From the NCBI GenBank assembly GCA_036645935.1, contig JAVXNE010000002.1, positions 186,001 to 250,000 of the forward strand: a stretch of 64,000 nt of DNA, given 5' to 3'. This document shows positions 44,344 through 53,195 of this stretch, piece by piece. The notes below the pieces were generated by a model. That model searched no databases, was not told where the DNA came from, and worked only from the letters and a program-made list of their open reading frames with translations. Both the position numbers and the translations under genes were made by a program. The stretch's first letter is position 1. Each line of letters opens with the position of its first letter. The stretch comes from JAUNBN01 sp036645935 (GTDB lineage Bacteria; Bacillota; Clostridia; Oscillospirales; Ruminococcaceae).

Positions 44344-46254
44344 CTATCCGAGCGGTATCTCGACAACCTCCGCCATTTGAGTGAGGCAGCGCTCGATCTC
44401 GCCCGAAATCTCGTCCACCAGCTGGTCGCGGATCTCGTCGCCATGTGCGTCGTTGAGATTATCGTAAAATTGCTCCCTGACCTTTTCCTCTACCTGTTCG
44501 GTGCGGGAATCAAAGAATTTCTGAGGTATAACCTTGCGAAGAAATAGCGGAATATCTGCTGAGAGCACCGCTCCCTGAACCGCTTCTTTGCCTAAAAAGA
44601 GTATCAGCAGAGAGACGGCGGCGCCGGCGATTACACCGGGCAACCCTCCGGCGATGAGGGCTATTCCCCCGCCACCGCACAGCAAACCTACAAGTACAGA
44701 AACGATCGCGTTTATCAGCCAGGTTATCTCGTCAACCGCGAAAATGCTTCGCGCATCAACTCGCACATCCAGATCGTCCACACTCAATCCGCCGGAGAGA
44801 GACAGCGCTGTATAGGGAACTCCATGCCGCACACATATTGGTATAGTACGTTCTTCTATCCTTGCGGCAATCGGCTTCATCCAGCGAGCAATGGGCGTGC
44901 ACAGCAGCGTCTTAACCTCGTCCGAACGCAGATATACAGATATCATCTCCGTCATCTCCGCATCGATATCGTTCAGCTTCTCAATCTCCCCTGAGCGCCA
45001 ACGCAAAAAGACAGGGACGGCCGCATTTTTTAGAATCGGTTCAACAAGAACGTCAACAACTGTTCGGAACAGCTCGTCGATGCCTGAATCGACTATATCC
45101 TCGACTGTGTCAGATTCGACCAAATCGTCTATTTCTTTTTTAAACAGCTTCATCTCCTCGTCGACGGCGCCCGTCCACGCGAGACCTTTGCTGACTGAAA
45201 ATTCCGGTTCGATTCCGAGCACCACAATAGCGTCGGGAAAAAGCGCGCGGCATATGGTGCGCACTGCGGGCATCTTGGAAACGCCTCCGGTCAGAAACAG
45301 TATCTCAGGAGGGTCGCCCTTTGTCTTGTCGCGCACCTCACAGAGCGCCGACGTGAACACCTCGGTAAAAGAACGGCCGCCGAGCCGCTCCACCTTCTCA
45401 TTTTGCAACGCGTCCGCCATAGCGGCATTGAGCGTCAGCGTCAGCTTTATCGGCATGCGGTATCGCACAACGATGCTTTGAGTGCATCCGCGCTCGCTCC
45501 AATACTCCTCGTCCGAAAAATACCTCTCTTTTAATCTGCGCGCGGCAAATTCACAGTAGCACCGCCACGGCGAGCTCTGCTCAAACACCTCGCGCAGCCT
45601 ATCTGCCTTTGGGGAGCCCTCGACAGCGTGAGAGAGCAATATCTCGTCCATTATTCCGCCGCCTAAAAACACCTCTCCGGATGTCTGCAGCTCAACCTCT
45701 CGGCCGCCCAGTATGTATGCAAAATCGGTGGTGCTGCTTCCGATGTCGACAACCAGCATCGGTTTTGCAAGGATATCGTAACTCACCTGCAAATGTTTGG
45801 ACTGACATGCGCTCATGAGCGCGGCTCGAGATTCGGTGATTATCTTGCTCGGCGGATATCCCGCACTCTCAAAGAGCGATCGATAGCTCTCGCGCGCATC
45901 GGCATCCCATCCTGCGGGACAGCCAATGTAAAAATCGCACTCGTCTCCGGGTCTTAGCGAACCTTCTGTGTAAAGCGCTCTCAACACGCCCTTGATAAAC
46001 TTAAGAACATCCTCGCGGCTTCCCTTGTCGGTCAAAAATCGACTTTTGAAGCGCAACCTTGCCTCGCTCGCCCGAGGACTGTAACAGGCGTTTTCGCCCA
46101 CAAGCACCTCGCCGATTCGAGTGACGGCAAACGCCGTTATAAAACTTTTCACTCCATCGACCGCCACAATCTCGGGTTCTGACGCGCTCTCGCGGGATTT
46201 GATCGATATCGCGCTCTCGGCGTCTCCGAGGTCAAACCCATAGTGCTTCGACAT
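44344..46254 (-). CDS. Hsp70-like ATPase with C-terminal membrane segment
   Basis: The first 370 residues show the actin/Hsp70 ATPase fold: KHYGFDLGDAESAISI (phosphate 1), MLVVDIGSSTTDFAYILGG (phosphate 2), GEVFLGGGIMDEIL and EILFLTGGVSKMPAVRTICRALFP (adenosine). The usual DnaK substrate-binding domain is not seen. Instead there are helical segments and a long hydrophobic stretch near residues 525-570 (SVLVGLLCGGGGIALIAGGLPGV and AVSLLILFLG), then a charged tail. The protein therefore appears membrane-anchored. Its ATG shares one base with the upstream stop (TGATG) behind GGGGAGG, so both proteins are made together. It is not DnaK, HscA or MreB. A membrane-linked chaperone or switch is inferred. 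Confidence 0.85.
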   Translation of the reverse strand: MSKHYGFDLGDAESAISIKSRESASEPEIVAVDGVKSFITAFAVTRIGEVLVGENACYSPRASEARLRFKSRFLTDKGSREDVLKFIKGVLRALYTEGSLRPGDECDFYIGCPAGWDADARESYRSLFESAGYPPSKIITESRAALMSACQSKHLQVSYDILAKPMLVVDIGSSTTDFAYILGGREVELQTSGEVFLGGGIMDEILLSHAVEGSPKADRLREVFEQSSPWRCYCEFAARRLKERYFSDEEYWSERGCTQSIVVRYRMPIKLTLTLNAAMADALQNEKVERLGGRSFTEVFTSALCEVRDKTKGDPPEILFLTGGVSKMPAVRTICRALFPDAIVVLGIEPEFSVSKGLAWTGAVDEEMKLFKKEIDDLVESDTVEDIVDSGIDELFRTVVDVLVEPILKNAAVPVFLRWRSGEIEKLNDIDAEMTEMISVYLRSDEVKTLLCTPIARWMKPIAARIEERTIPICVRHGVPYTALSLSGGLSVDDLDVRVDARSIFAVDEITWLINAIVSVLVGLLCGGGGIALIAGGLPGVIAGAAVSLLILFLGKEAVQGAVLSADIPLFLRKVIPQKFFDSRTEQVEEKVREQFYDNLNDAHGDEIRDQLVDEISGEIERCLTQMAEVVEIPLG

Positions 46255-47123
46255 CAGCTGTCCGCCTCCCCATATGTCGCGAGCCCTTTTTTGATAAGTA
46301 CACCGTCACAGAGCAGCGCCGGTCGGAGCGTCTGTTCGCGCTCTCCCGGGAGTAGCTCGAAGCTGCTCTCGCAGTCTTCTGAGTAATCACGCACCGTCAC
46401 GCCTCGGATGTGCAGCCAGTGTTCGACCTCGCTCAGCTGTTCGAGCGCAAACTCGCCATTTTCAGAGTATTGCCCCTCAAGCAGCGCCGAAGCCAGTTCG
46501 AGCTCACTCGCATCAAGACCGTTCTGTTCCGCTGCCTCACTCGCTTTTTCCGCCTGAAACCCCGCAAGGTTCTTGTCCATTTGCAGCATAACCGCCCCAA
46601 GGCGTCTCGCCGCGTCGTCTGGGTCAATTGCCACGGCGACCGTCCGCTCCACATCGCCGATCACGATTTTAGGCTGGCGCATAAACAGCATCCCAGCGAT
46701 CAGCATCAGGATGAGTGCGCACCCGAGTGCTCCAAGCCACGCCTGCCAATCTCCGAATTTAAACTCGGGATTTTGCGAGTAGAACAGCATAACCGTCCCC
46801 GCCGCAAGGCACAGCCCGAGCAGCAGACAGATCGCTGCGGGCCACTTCGGAGCGCGCTTTTTCCCGCTCTCCCCGCTGACCCTGCTCTCCCAAATCTTTG
46901 TTCTGCTCGCGCATTCAAGCAGCGGAAAAGTCGTCTTGACAGCGCTAATCATATACACCGCCTCGGCGCGCAGCGCGTCGTCCTTGCAGTCGTTTGCAAA
47001 ATCATAATGCACCGCGTCAAGCGTCTCAGCGAGCGCGGCAGTCGCCTGTGCGAGCGTCGTCGTTTCGGCAAGTCTCGCGCGCAGCGTTCCCTTTCTCGCG
47101 TCGTAGCACTCAAACAGAGTCAT
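46254..47123 (-). CDS. Two-helix membrane protein coupled to the Hsp70-like ATPase
   Basis: The 289-residue protein has an N-terminal helical cytosolic part of about 90 residues, two membrane helices (AAICLLLGLCLAAGTVMLFY near 97-116 and WLGALGCALILMLIAGMLFM near 128-147), and a cytosolic C-terminal half with an acidic helix (AVMLQMDKNLAGFQAEKASEAAEQNG). I recognise no family; it is not an obvious GrpE or J protein. GGAGG lies before the ATG. Its stop overlaps the Hsp70-like start, which strongly suggests that the two act as partners. It may be the membrane receptor or nucleotide-exchange partner of the ATPase; this is inference only. Confidence 0.75.
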   Translation of the reverse strand: MTLFECYDARKGTLRARLAETTTLAQATAALAETLDAVHYDFANDCKDDALRAEAVYMISAVKTTFPLLECASRTKIWESRVSGESGKKRAPKWPAAICLLLGLCLAAGTVMLFYSQNPEFKFGDWQAWLGALGCALILMLIAGMLFMRQPKIVIGDVERTVAVAIDPDDAARRLGAVMLQMDKNLAGFQAEKASEAAEQNGLDASELELASALLEGQYSENGEFALEQLSEVEHWLHIRGVTVRDYSEDCESSFELLPGEREQTLRPALLCDGVLIKKGLATYGEADS

Positions 47124-47195
47124 AACGCACCTCCGGTTTCTTATAGGTGAATAATAGCATTTTTTTGAGTTTTTTCATAGTGTAATTCAACTCAA

Positions 47196-47241
47196 ACGCC
47201 ACGAAGCGCCGAAAGCTTTCGCTTTCGGCGCTTCGTGGCGT
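47196..47241. terminator. 21-bp perfect hairpin after nifJ
   Basis: The arms 47196-47216 and 47221-47241 are perfect inverted copies with a TTTC loop (core GAAGCGCC/GGCGCTTC). It lies 40 bp downstream of the nifJ stop. The T-tract on the minus strand is short (TTTGAG), but the stem is the strongest in the window. Confidence 0.8.
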
Positions 47242-47281
47242 GCGCGGCACATTTGCCGTTTGCACTGCTGAATTTCAGAAA

Positions 47282-50200
47282 CTATTTTGCTCTCTCGACG
47301 AGCGAAGCATACTTGTCCTCGGCGTTCTTGACTGCCTTGGCAAAAAGCTCTGTCGCACGGTCGGGGAATGTTCTTGTCAGCGAGCTGTAACGGACCTCGT
47401 TCTTGATGAACTCGAGGTAGTCGGCGTTGGGCGCCTTGCTGTCGAGCTGGAACGGGTTCTTGCCCTCTGCCGCAAGACGCGGGTCAAAGCGGAAGCAGTG
47501 CCAGTAACCGGCTGCGACGGCATTTTTGATCTCGGCCTGGGCATTGACAAGTCCGCCCTTTATGCCGTGGTTGATGCAGGGCGCATATGCGATGATGAGC
47601 GACGGGCCGTTGTAGCTCTCAGCCTCGCGTATTGCCTTGATAGTCTGGTTGTAATCCGCTCCCATAGCTATCTGTGCGACGTAAATGTATCCGTAGCTCA
47701 TCGCAATGGCGGCGAGGTCTTTCTTTTTGACTTCTTTTCCCGCAGCGGCAAACTGTGCGACCGCTCCGGTAGGTGTGGCCTTGGAGGACTGGCCGCCGGT
47801 GTTGGAGTAAACCTCGGTGTCGAAGACGAGGATGTTGATGTCCTTGCCCGTCGCGAGCACATGGTCTACGCCGCCGAAGCCGATGTCGTAAGCCCAGCCG
47901 TCTCCGCCGAAGCACCAGACGGACTTTTTGGAAAGCATGTCCTTGTCCTTGAGAATATCCGCTCCGTCCTCGCAGCCGCACTCAGTGAGCGCCTTAACGA
48001 GCTTTTCGGTAGCAACCTTGTTTTTGGCTCCGTCTTCAAGAGTTGCAAGATATCCGTCAACGGCTTCCTTGCACTCTCCCTTAGCCTTGTCTGCAACGGC
48101 GCGCACCTTATCGATGACGCGGTTGCGCAGCGTGTCCTGGCCGAGGAACATTCCGAGACCGTATTCCGCGTTGTCTTCAAAGAGAGAATTGGACCATGCG
48201 GGTCCGTGTCCTTCTTTATTGACGGTGTACGGAGTTGCAGGCGCACTGCCGCCCCATATCGAGGAGCAGCCCGTCGCGTTGGCGATATACATTCTGTCTC
48301 CGTAAAGCTGTGTGACAAGCTTTGCATAAGGGGTCTCACCGCAACCTCCGCAAGCGCCCGAGAACTCGAGCAAAGGCTGGAGGAACTGGCTTCCCTTAAC
48401 GGAATCAGGCGCGAACTTAGCGGCAATTTCGGCCTTCTTCGGAACATCAAGGCCATATTCAAAGACGGCTTGCTGATTCATCTCGTCCTCAAGCGGCTTC
48501 ATCTCAAGCGCCTTCGCACCCTTCATGCCCGGGCAGACCGAAACGCAGCTTCCGCATCCTGTGCAGTCCAGCACCGAAATGGTCATGACGGTCTTCATCC
48601 CGGCAACTCCGGTTGTGTCCGCAGATTTCACTCCGGCGGGGGCCTTCGCAAGCTCGTCCGCTGTCACTGCCACGGGGCGTATAACCGCGTGCGGACAAAC
48701 GTAAGCGCAGAAGTTGCACTGTATGCAGTTTGCGGGATTCCACGACGGCACGTTGACTGCGATGCCGCGCTTCTCATAAGCGGCACTGCCCTGCGGAAGA
48801 TGCCCGTCAACATAATCCATCAATGTGGAGACCGACAGGCTGTCGCCGTCCTGCAGCGAGCAGGGAACGAGAACATTGTTGACAAACTTGACAAGCTCCG
48901 GGCGGTTGCCTGTGGCCTTGACAAGTTCTGTGGAACCTGTGGCGTTTTTCCAATCGGCGGGGACGTCGATCTTGACAACCGCGTCGATACCGGCGTCAAT
49001 GGCGTTATGGTTCATCTTGACAATCTCGTCGCCCTTCTTGGAATAACTCTTGGTCGCCGCATCCTTCATATACTTGACAGCGTCGGCCTCGGGGATAATG
49101 TTGGCGAGTTTGAAGAAGGCGCTCTGAAGCACCGTGTTGTATTTTCCGCGCAGCTTGAGCTTGCGGTCAATCTCAAGCGCGTCGATGGTGTAGAGGTTAA
49201 TTCCGTGCTCGGCGATGAACTTCTTGTCCTTGGCGGGCAGATGCTCGCCGAGTTCGTCAACGCTCCACGCGCAGTTGATAAGGAATGTTCCGCCGTCCTT
49301 GATATCCTCAACCATCTTGTACTTGCCGATATATGCCGGGTTGTGACAGGCGACAAAGTCGGCCTTATCAATCAGGTATGTGGATTTGATTGGAGTTTTT
49401 CCAAAGCGCAGATGGGAGACGGTGACGCCGCCCGACTTCTTGGAGTCGTATGCGAAATACGCCTGCGCGTACATGTCAGTATGGTCGCCGATTATTTTGA
49501 TCGAGTTTTTGTTTGCTCCAACCGTTCCGTCCGAACCGAGACCCCAGAACTTGCAGCATGTCGTGCCCTCAGGTGTGGTGTTGGGATTCTCTTTAAGGTC
49601 GAGCGAGAGGTTGGTGACGTCGTCGTTAATGCCGAGTGTGAACTGTTTCTTGCCGTTCGCACTCTGCGCGTTGCGGAACGTCGCGATGATTTGGGCGGGG
49701 GTGGTGTCCTTGCTGCCGAGTCCGTAACGGCCGCCGAGAACGCGCGCACTCGCGAATTCCGTGCCCGCCAGCGCTCCGACGATGTCGAGGAATAGCGGCT
49801 CGCCCAGCGCACCGGGTTCTTTTGTGCGGTCGAGAACGGCGATATTCTTAACCGTCTTCGGAAGAACGGCCATGAGATGTTTGACAGAGAACGGGCGATA
49901 GAGGTGAACCTCAACAACGCCGACCTTTTCTCCTGCGGCACACAGATAGTCGACAACCTCCTCGACAGCCTCACATACAGAGCCCATCGCGACGATTATG
50001 GTTTCGGCGTCAGCAGCGCCATAATAGTTAAACAGCTTGTAGTCGGAGCCGATCTTGGCGTTCACCTTGTTCATCGCATCCTCAACGACAGCGGGAAGCT
50101 CGTTGTAGAACTTGTTGGAAGCCTCGCGAATCTGGAAGAAGATGTCGGGGTTCTGCGCGCTGCCGCGAAGAATCGGGTGTTCGGGGTTAAGTGCGCCCTT

Positions 50201-50812
50201 GCGGAAGGCCTGAACGGCGTCGAGATCGATCATATCCTTGAGATCTTCATAATCCCAAACTTCAACTTTCTGTATCTCGTGGGAGGTGCGGAATCCGTCG
50301 AAGAAATTCAAGAACGGAACCTTGCCTTTAATCGACGCACAGTGCGCGACAGGGGTGAGGTCCATGACCTCCTGAACGCTGCCCTCGGCGAGCATGGCAA
50401 AGCCTGTCTGCCGGCACGCCATCACATCCGAGTGATCTCCGAAAATCGAGAGCGCATGGGTAGCGAGCGCGCGGGCCGAGCAATCGATGACGCACGGAAG
50501 CTGTTCTCCCGCCATTTTGTACATGTTCGGAATCATGAGCAGCAATCCCTGCGACGCTGTAAATGTCGTGGTGAGCGCGCCCGAAGCAAGAGAACCGTGA
50601 ACCGCGCCGGCAGCGCCGCCCTCGCTCTGCATTTCAATAACGCGAACCTCATGTCCGAAAATGTTTTTCTGTCCCTTCGCCGACTTCTCGTCGACGACCT
50701 CAGCCATGACCGAGGACGGGGTTATCGGGTAGATAGCCGCGACGTCAGTGTAAGCATAGGACACATGAGCGGCAGCATTATTGCCGTCCATTGTAAGTTT
50801 TTTCCTCGCCAT
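47282..50812 (-). CDS. nifJ: Pyruvate:ferredoxin (flavodoxin) oxidoreductase
   Basis: The 1176-residue protein is the single-chain PFOR. It opens with MDGNNAAAHVSYAYTDVAAIYPITPSSVMAE (domain I). Two 4Fe-4S motifs lie near residues 695-760 (CIQCNFCAYVCP, CTGCGSCVSVCP), and a further cluster and TPP region starts at CGGCGETPYAKL. GGDGWAYDIGFGGVDH and DTEVYSNTGGQSSKATPTG mark the TPP-binding part. It converts pyruvate and CoA to acetyl-CoA, CO2 and reduced ferredoxin, the central step of anaerobic metabolism. It could supply reduced ferredoxin to the split glutamate synthase. AGGAGG lies 6 nt before the ATG. Length is normal. It is monocistronic. Confidence 0.97.
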   Translation of the reverse strand: MARKKLTMDGNNAAAHVSYAYTDVAAIYPITPSSVMAEVVDEKSAKGQKNIFGHEVRVIEMQSEGGAAGAVHGSLASGALTTTFTASQGLLLMIPNMYKMAGEQLPCVIDCSARALATHALSIFGDHSDVMACRQTGFAMLAEGSVQEVMDLTPVAHCASIKGKVPFLNFFDGFRTSHEIQKVEVWDYEDLKDMIDLDAVQAFRKGALNPEHPILRGSAQNPDIFFQIREASNKFYNELPAVVEDAMNKVNAKIGSDYKLFNYYGAADAETIIVAMGSVCEAVEEVVDYLCAAGEKVGVVEVHLYRPFSVKHLMAVLPKTVKNIAVLDRTKEPGALGEPLFLDIVGALAGTEFASARVLGGRYGLGSKDTTPAQIIATFRNAQSANGKKQFTLGINDDVTNLSLDLKENPNTTPEGTTCCKFWGLGSDGTVGANKNSIKIIGDHTDMYAQAYFAYDSKKSGGVTVSHLRFGKTPIKSTYLIDKADFVACHNPAYIGKYKMVEDIKDGGTFLINCAWSVDELGEHLPAKDKKFIAEHGINLYTIDALEIDRKLKLRGKYNTVLQSAFFKLANIIPEADAVKYMKDAATKSYSKKGDEIVKMNHNAIDAGIDAVVKIDVPADWKNATGSTELVKATGNRPELVKFVNNVLVPCSLQDGDSLSVSTLMDYVDGHLPQGSAAYEKRGIAVNVPSWNPANCIQCNFCAYVCPHAVIRPVAVTADELAKAPAGVKSADTTGVAGMKTVMTISVLDCTGCGSCVSVCPGMKGAKALEMKPLEDEMNQQAVFEYGLDVPKKAEIAAKFAPDSVKGSQFLQPLLEFSGACGGCGETPYAKLVTQLYGDRMYIANATGCSSIWGGSAPATPYTVNKEGHGPAWSNSLFEDNAEYGLGMFLGQDTLRNRVIDKVRAVADKAKGECKEAVDGYLATLEDGAKNKVATEKLVKALTECGCEDGADILKDKDMLSKKSVWCFGGDGWAYDIGFGGVDHVLATGKDINILVFDTEVYSNTGGQSSKATPTGAVAQFAAAGKEVKKKDLAAIAMSYGYIYVAQIAMGADYNQTIKAIREAESYNGPSLIIAYAPCINHGIKGGLVNAQAEIKNAVAAGYWHCFRFDPRLAAEGKNPFQLDSKAPNADYLEFIKNEVRYSSLTRTFPDRATELFAKAVKNAEDKYASLVERAK

Positions 50813-50862
50813 ATGAGCCTCCTAATAATTCATTCAAAAAAGAATGGTTTTCACAATTTTTA

Positions 50863-50891
50863 ATTTTACCATCTTTACCTTGCGAAGTAAA
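50863..50891 (-). promoter_or_regulatory. nifJ promoter
   Basis: On the minus strand TTTACT (50891-50886), a 17-bp spacer and TAAAAT (50868-50863), 50 bp upstream of the nifJ start. Confidence 0.5.
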
Positions 50892-50912
50892 GGGAAGCAC
50901 TCTTAGCTTTTC

Positions 50913-50949
50913 GACAAATTTGTCTACTAAAAACAGGAAAAATAGACAA
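50913..50949. promoter_or_regulatory. Inverted repeats between divergent nifJ and the CBS-protein gene
   Basis: GACAAATTTGTC (50913-50924) is a perfect 12-bp palindrome. TTGTCTA (50920-50926) is also inverted as TAGACAA (50943-50949). The second half-site overlaps the -35 box of the plus-strand promoter. This is a candidate operator for a shared regulator; no factor is assigned. Confidence 0.5.
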
Positions 50950-50971
50950 CTCGCTTGCTGTGTATTATAAT
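50943..50971 (+). promoter_or_regulatory. Promoter of the CorC/HlyC-type gene
   Basis: TAGACA (50943-50948), a 17-bp spacer and TATAAT (50966-50971), 55 bp before the ATG at 51026. Confidence 0.65.
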
Positions 50972-51025
50972 ACAGATGTCATTGGACGAGGGCGCTTTGC
51001 TCTCGCGCCTGAAAGGAGAAAGAGA

Positions 51026-52321
51026 ATGGACGGCGATGGCTGGCCCGCAATACAGCTCTTAGTTTCTCTCGTTTTGCTCTGCATATTCTCACTGTCGGCG
51101 GGGGTGATGGTCGAACACTCAAGCCCTAAGGACGTCGCGGACAGCGGAATAGGCGTTTCACATTCAACTGCAGCATCGTTCCTGCTCTGCGCCGTGACCC
51201 TCATGTGGTCATTGTTCAGCGCGGCCGAGATCTCCCGCTCTGCCTCATTGCTGCTTGTCACAGGACTCAACCACGGCAGTTTGCCGTTGCACAGCGGTGT
51301 GACATTTGCAGTCTTGGCTCTTGTATTTATCCTGTCAACGCTTCTGATCGCCACATTTTTTGTCGTTCTGCCCCTCTCGTGGGGTCGGGCAAAATCCGAG
51401 GTCTATGCTCAAAAAATCCCGGCGCTCGTGGCGGTTCCCACGTTTCTTGCTCCTCTCGCAAAACTCGTCACGGCTCCTGCACGCCAGACACTCCGACGCC
51501 GCGGGATCTCCGGAGGTCTCGGTGCCGTCACCGAGGAAGACGTGATGGACGATCTCGGAATTCTGGACGATATCGACGACAACCAGAAAGAGATGATCGG
51601 CAACATCTTTGATCTCGACGATATCACTGCGGTCGACATAATGACCCACCGCGTCGAGGTTGAAGCAGTGTCCGCTGATGCCACTGTGGAGGAGATAACG
51701 CTTAAAGCTGTCGAAACGGGATATTCCCGTTTGCCTGTCTGCGACGGCTCGCTCGACAACATAATCGGAACGTTGTCAGTGAAAGATCTTCTTCCATATG
51801 TCGGGCGGGACGTGGGCAGTTTCAACGTGCGCTCACTGCTTCGCGAGATGCTCTATGTACATGAAAGCTGCAGGGCGCGCGACCTGCTCATCGAATTCAA
51901 AACTCATAAGCTGCAGCTCGCGGTCGTCGTCGACGAATACGGCGGAACTGCGGGAATTGTGAGCATGGAGGACATCCTTGAAAGCATAGTTGGCGATATC
52001 GAAGACGAATATGACGATGAGGAGCCGATGATCATGAAGCTCCCGGACAACTCGTTTATCTGCGATGGGTACGCCGAGATTGACGACGTTTTTGACGCAC
52101 TCGGTCTGGAAGAGCCACCCGATGACCTTGAAAGCGATACGGTCGGCGGATTGCTGACAGCACTCCTCGGACGCATTCCGCAAAACGGAGAGCATGCGAG
52201 CGCGGAATACTGTGGCGCGTTGCTCGTGTCACTCGCATCGGACGAGCGTCGCATAACCAGCGTTAAGGCGCGCAACAGCTCGATTCCAGAGCAAATCTCA
52301 GCGGGGCAGTCACCGGAATAG
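51026..52321 (+). CDS. CorC/HlyC-family membrane protein with CBS pair
   Basis: The start at 51026 has GAAAGGAG upstream. The N-terminal 140 residues contain about three membrane helices (LLVSLVLLCIFSLSAGV, FLLCAVTLMWSLFSAAE, TFAVLALVFILSTLLIATFFVV) in the DUF21/CNNM position. A CBS pair follows (VDIMTHRVEVEAVSADATVEEI and LSVKDLLPYVGR), with DEYGGTAGIVSMEDILESIVGDI, and a C-terminal CorC_HlyC domain (LPDNSFICDGYAEIDDVFDALG). Members are magnesium or cobalt efflux-type transporters or their regulators. The 431-residue length is typical. The AEISR motif replaces the more usual SAxEtA sequence of the helix pair. Confidence 0.9.
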   Translation: MDGDGWPAIQLLVSLVLLCIFSLSAGVMVEHSSPKDVADSGIGVSHSTAASFLLCAVTLMWSLFSAAEISRSASLLLVTGLNHGSLPLHSGVTFAVLALVFILSTLLIATFFVVLPLSWGRAKSEVYAQKIPALVAVPTFLAPLAKLVTAPARQTLRRRGISGGLGAVTEEDVMDDLGILDDIDDNQKEMIGNIFDLDDITAVDIMTHRVEVEAVSADATVEEITLKAVETGYSRLPVCDGSLDNIIGTLSVKDLLPYVGRDVGSFNVRSLLREMLYVHESCRARDLLIEFKTHKLQLAVVVDEYGGTAGIVSMEDILESIVGDIEDEYDDEEPMIMKLPDNSFICDGYAEIDDVFDALGLEEPPDDLESDTVGGLLTALLGRIPQNGEHASAEYCGALLVSLASDERRITSVKARNSSIPEQISAGQSPE

Positions 52322-52332
52322 GCCACTTTTCT

Positions 52333-52370
52333 GCGGCGCGGCATTCTCAAAGGACGCCGCGCCGCTTCTT
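52333..52370 (+). terminator. Terminator after the CorC/HlyC-type gene
   Basis: GCGGCGCGGC (52333-52342) pairs with GCCGCGCCGC (52356-52365), then TTCTTTG. It lies 12 bp after the stop. Between it and the promoter at 52721 no gene is visible (52371-52720). Confidence 0.9.
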
Positions 52371-52720
52371 TGTGTCAATTTTGAAATACCCTCAGAATAT
52401 CGAGCACCGAGGTCGGTGTTTTTTCGTAATTCTTTTGTCTTGATATACCCGGAATGGCAAAAAAGGGAGCACTCACAGATGGTTTTCAGCACGGCAGCTT
52501 TCATGTCTGCATTTCTTTGAAACCACAGGTAATGTCTGCAAATTTTCTGTGACAGCAGCTCTGCTTTTAATTGTTTATCTCAAAACACAGTGTGCTGCTC
52601 AAATTCCGTCCGCTATATCTTTTCTCTTAATAAAATGTTATTAAATGTAAATATCTCCAACAAATCTACACGCCTAAGTCGGTAATTTTCGTAGCTAATA
52701 GAGAAGTTTTTGCGGTTTTG

Positions 52721-52749
52721 TTGTATTTGTTGCACAACAAGTATATAAT
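52721..52749 (+). promoter_or_regulatory. HPr-like gene promoter with palindromic spacer
   Basis: TTGTAT (52721-52726), a 17-bp spacer and TATAAT (52744-52749). The spacer contains the perfect 14-bp palindrome TTGTTGCACAACAA (52727-52740), a plausible operator between -35 and -10. Confidence 0.65.
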
Positions 52750-52809
52750 TCAATTGTACGATATGCACAAAGAAATGCACCTTTGCCTTATTTAAGGAGG
52801 TTTTTGAAC

Positions 52810-53025
52810 ATGGTGAAAAAAATTAAACTGAATGGACTTACCGCCGTCAAAGCGCTCAACCGCGCCGCAACTGAATTTGCAGGTGACGTGGGTGTGCACA
52901 GCGAGAGCACTATTGTGGACGCGAAGTCGCTGCTAGGACTCATGACACTCGATTTTTCCAAGCCTATGCTGTGTGTGACGGAAGACGAGCGCTTTTATGG
53001 CAAAATCAAGCCGTTTCTCGAGTGA
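52810..53025 (+). CDS. HPr-fold protein lacking the active histidine
   Basis: The 71-residue protein fits the HPr family. AAKSLLGLMTLDFSKP-like DAKSLLGLMTLDFSKP matches the regulatory Ser46 region (Ser40 here), and AVKALNRAATEFAGDVGVHSES matches the first helix. The phosphotransfer histidine that should lie in GLHARPA near residues 9-11 is absent (GLTAVKAL); the only His is residue 30. It cannot act in the PTS phosphorelay through His. A Crh-like regulatory role through the conserved serine is possible. AAGGAGG lies 9 nt before the ATG at 52810. It is monocistronic, with its own promoter and terminator. Confidence 0.8.
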   Translation: MVKKIKLNGLTAVKALNRAATEFAGDVGVHSESTIVDAKSLLGLMTLDFSKPMLCVTEDERFYGKIKPFLE

Positions 53026-53046
53026 CGGCACTCCCTTCAAAACAGA

Positions 53047-53079
53047 AGCAGAGCTCTCAAAAGAGCGCCCTGCTTTTTT
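53047..53079 (+). terminator. Terminator after the HPr-like gene
   Basis: AGCAG and GCTCT (53047-53057) pair with AGAGC and CTGCT (53062-53074), with a small mismatch, then TTTTTT. It lies 22 bp after the stop. Confidence 0.75.
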
Positions 53080-53195
53080 ATTACCCGTGCATCGCTTGAT
53101 TTTTCCGCTCAGGTCTGATAATCTACTGTCTGAAAATACGCTGCTTGCTCTAACTGCCCGCTTGCGGGAAATGCTGACAATGGAGGACAACGTTA

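Noticed and set aside
47240..49795. An 851-codon open frame antisense to nifJ
   Set aside because: nifJ is unmistakable on the other strand. The antisense frame is open because of codon bias in a GC-rich gene, has no ribosome site and no recognisable domain.
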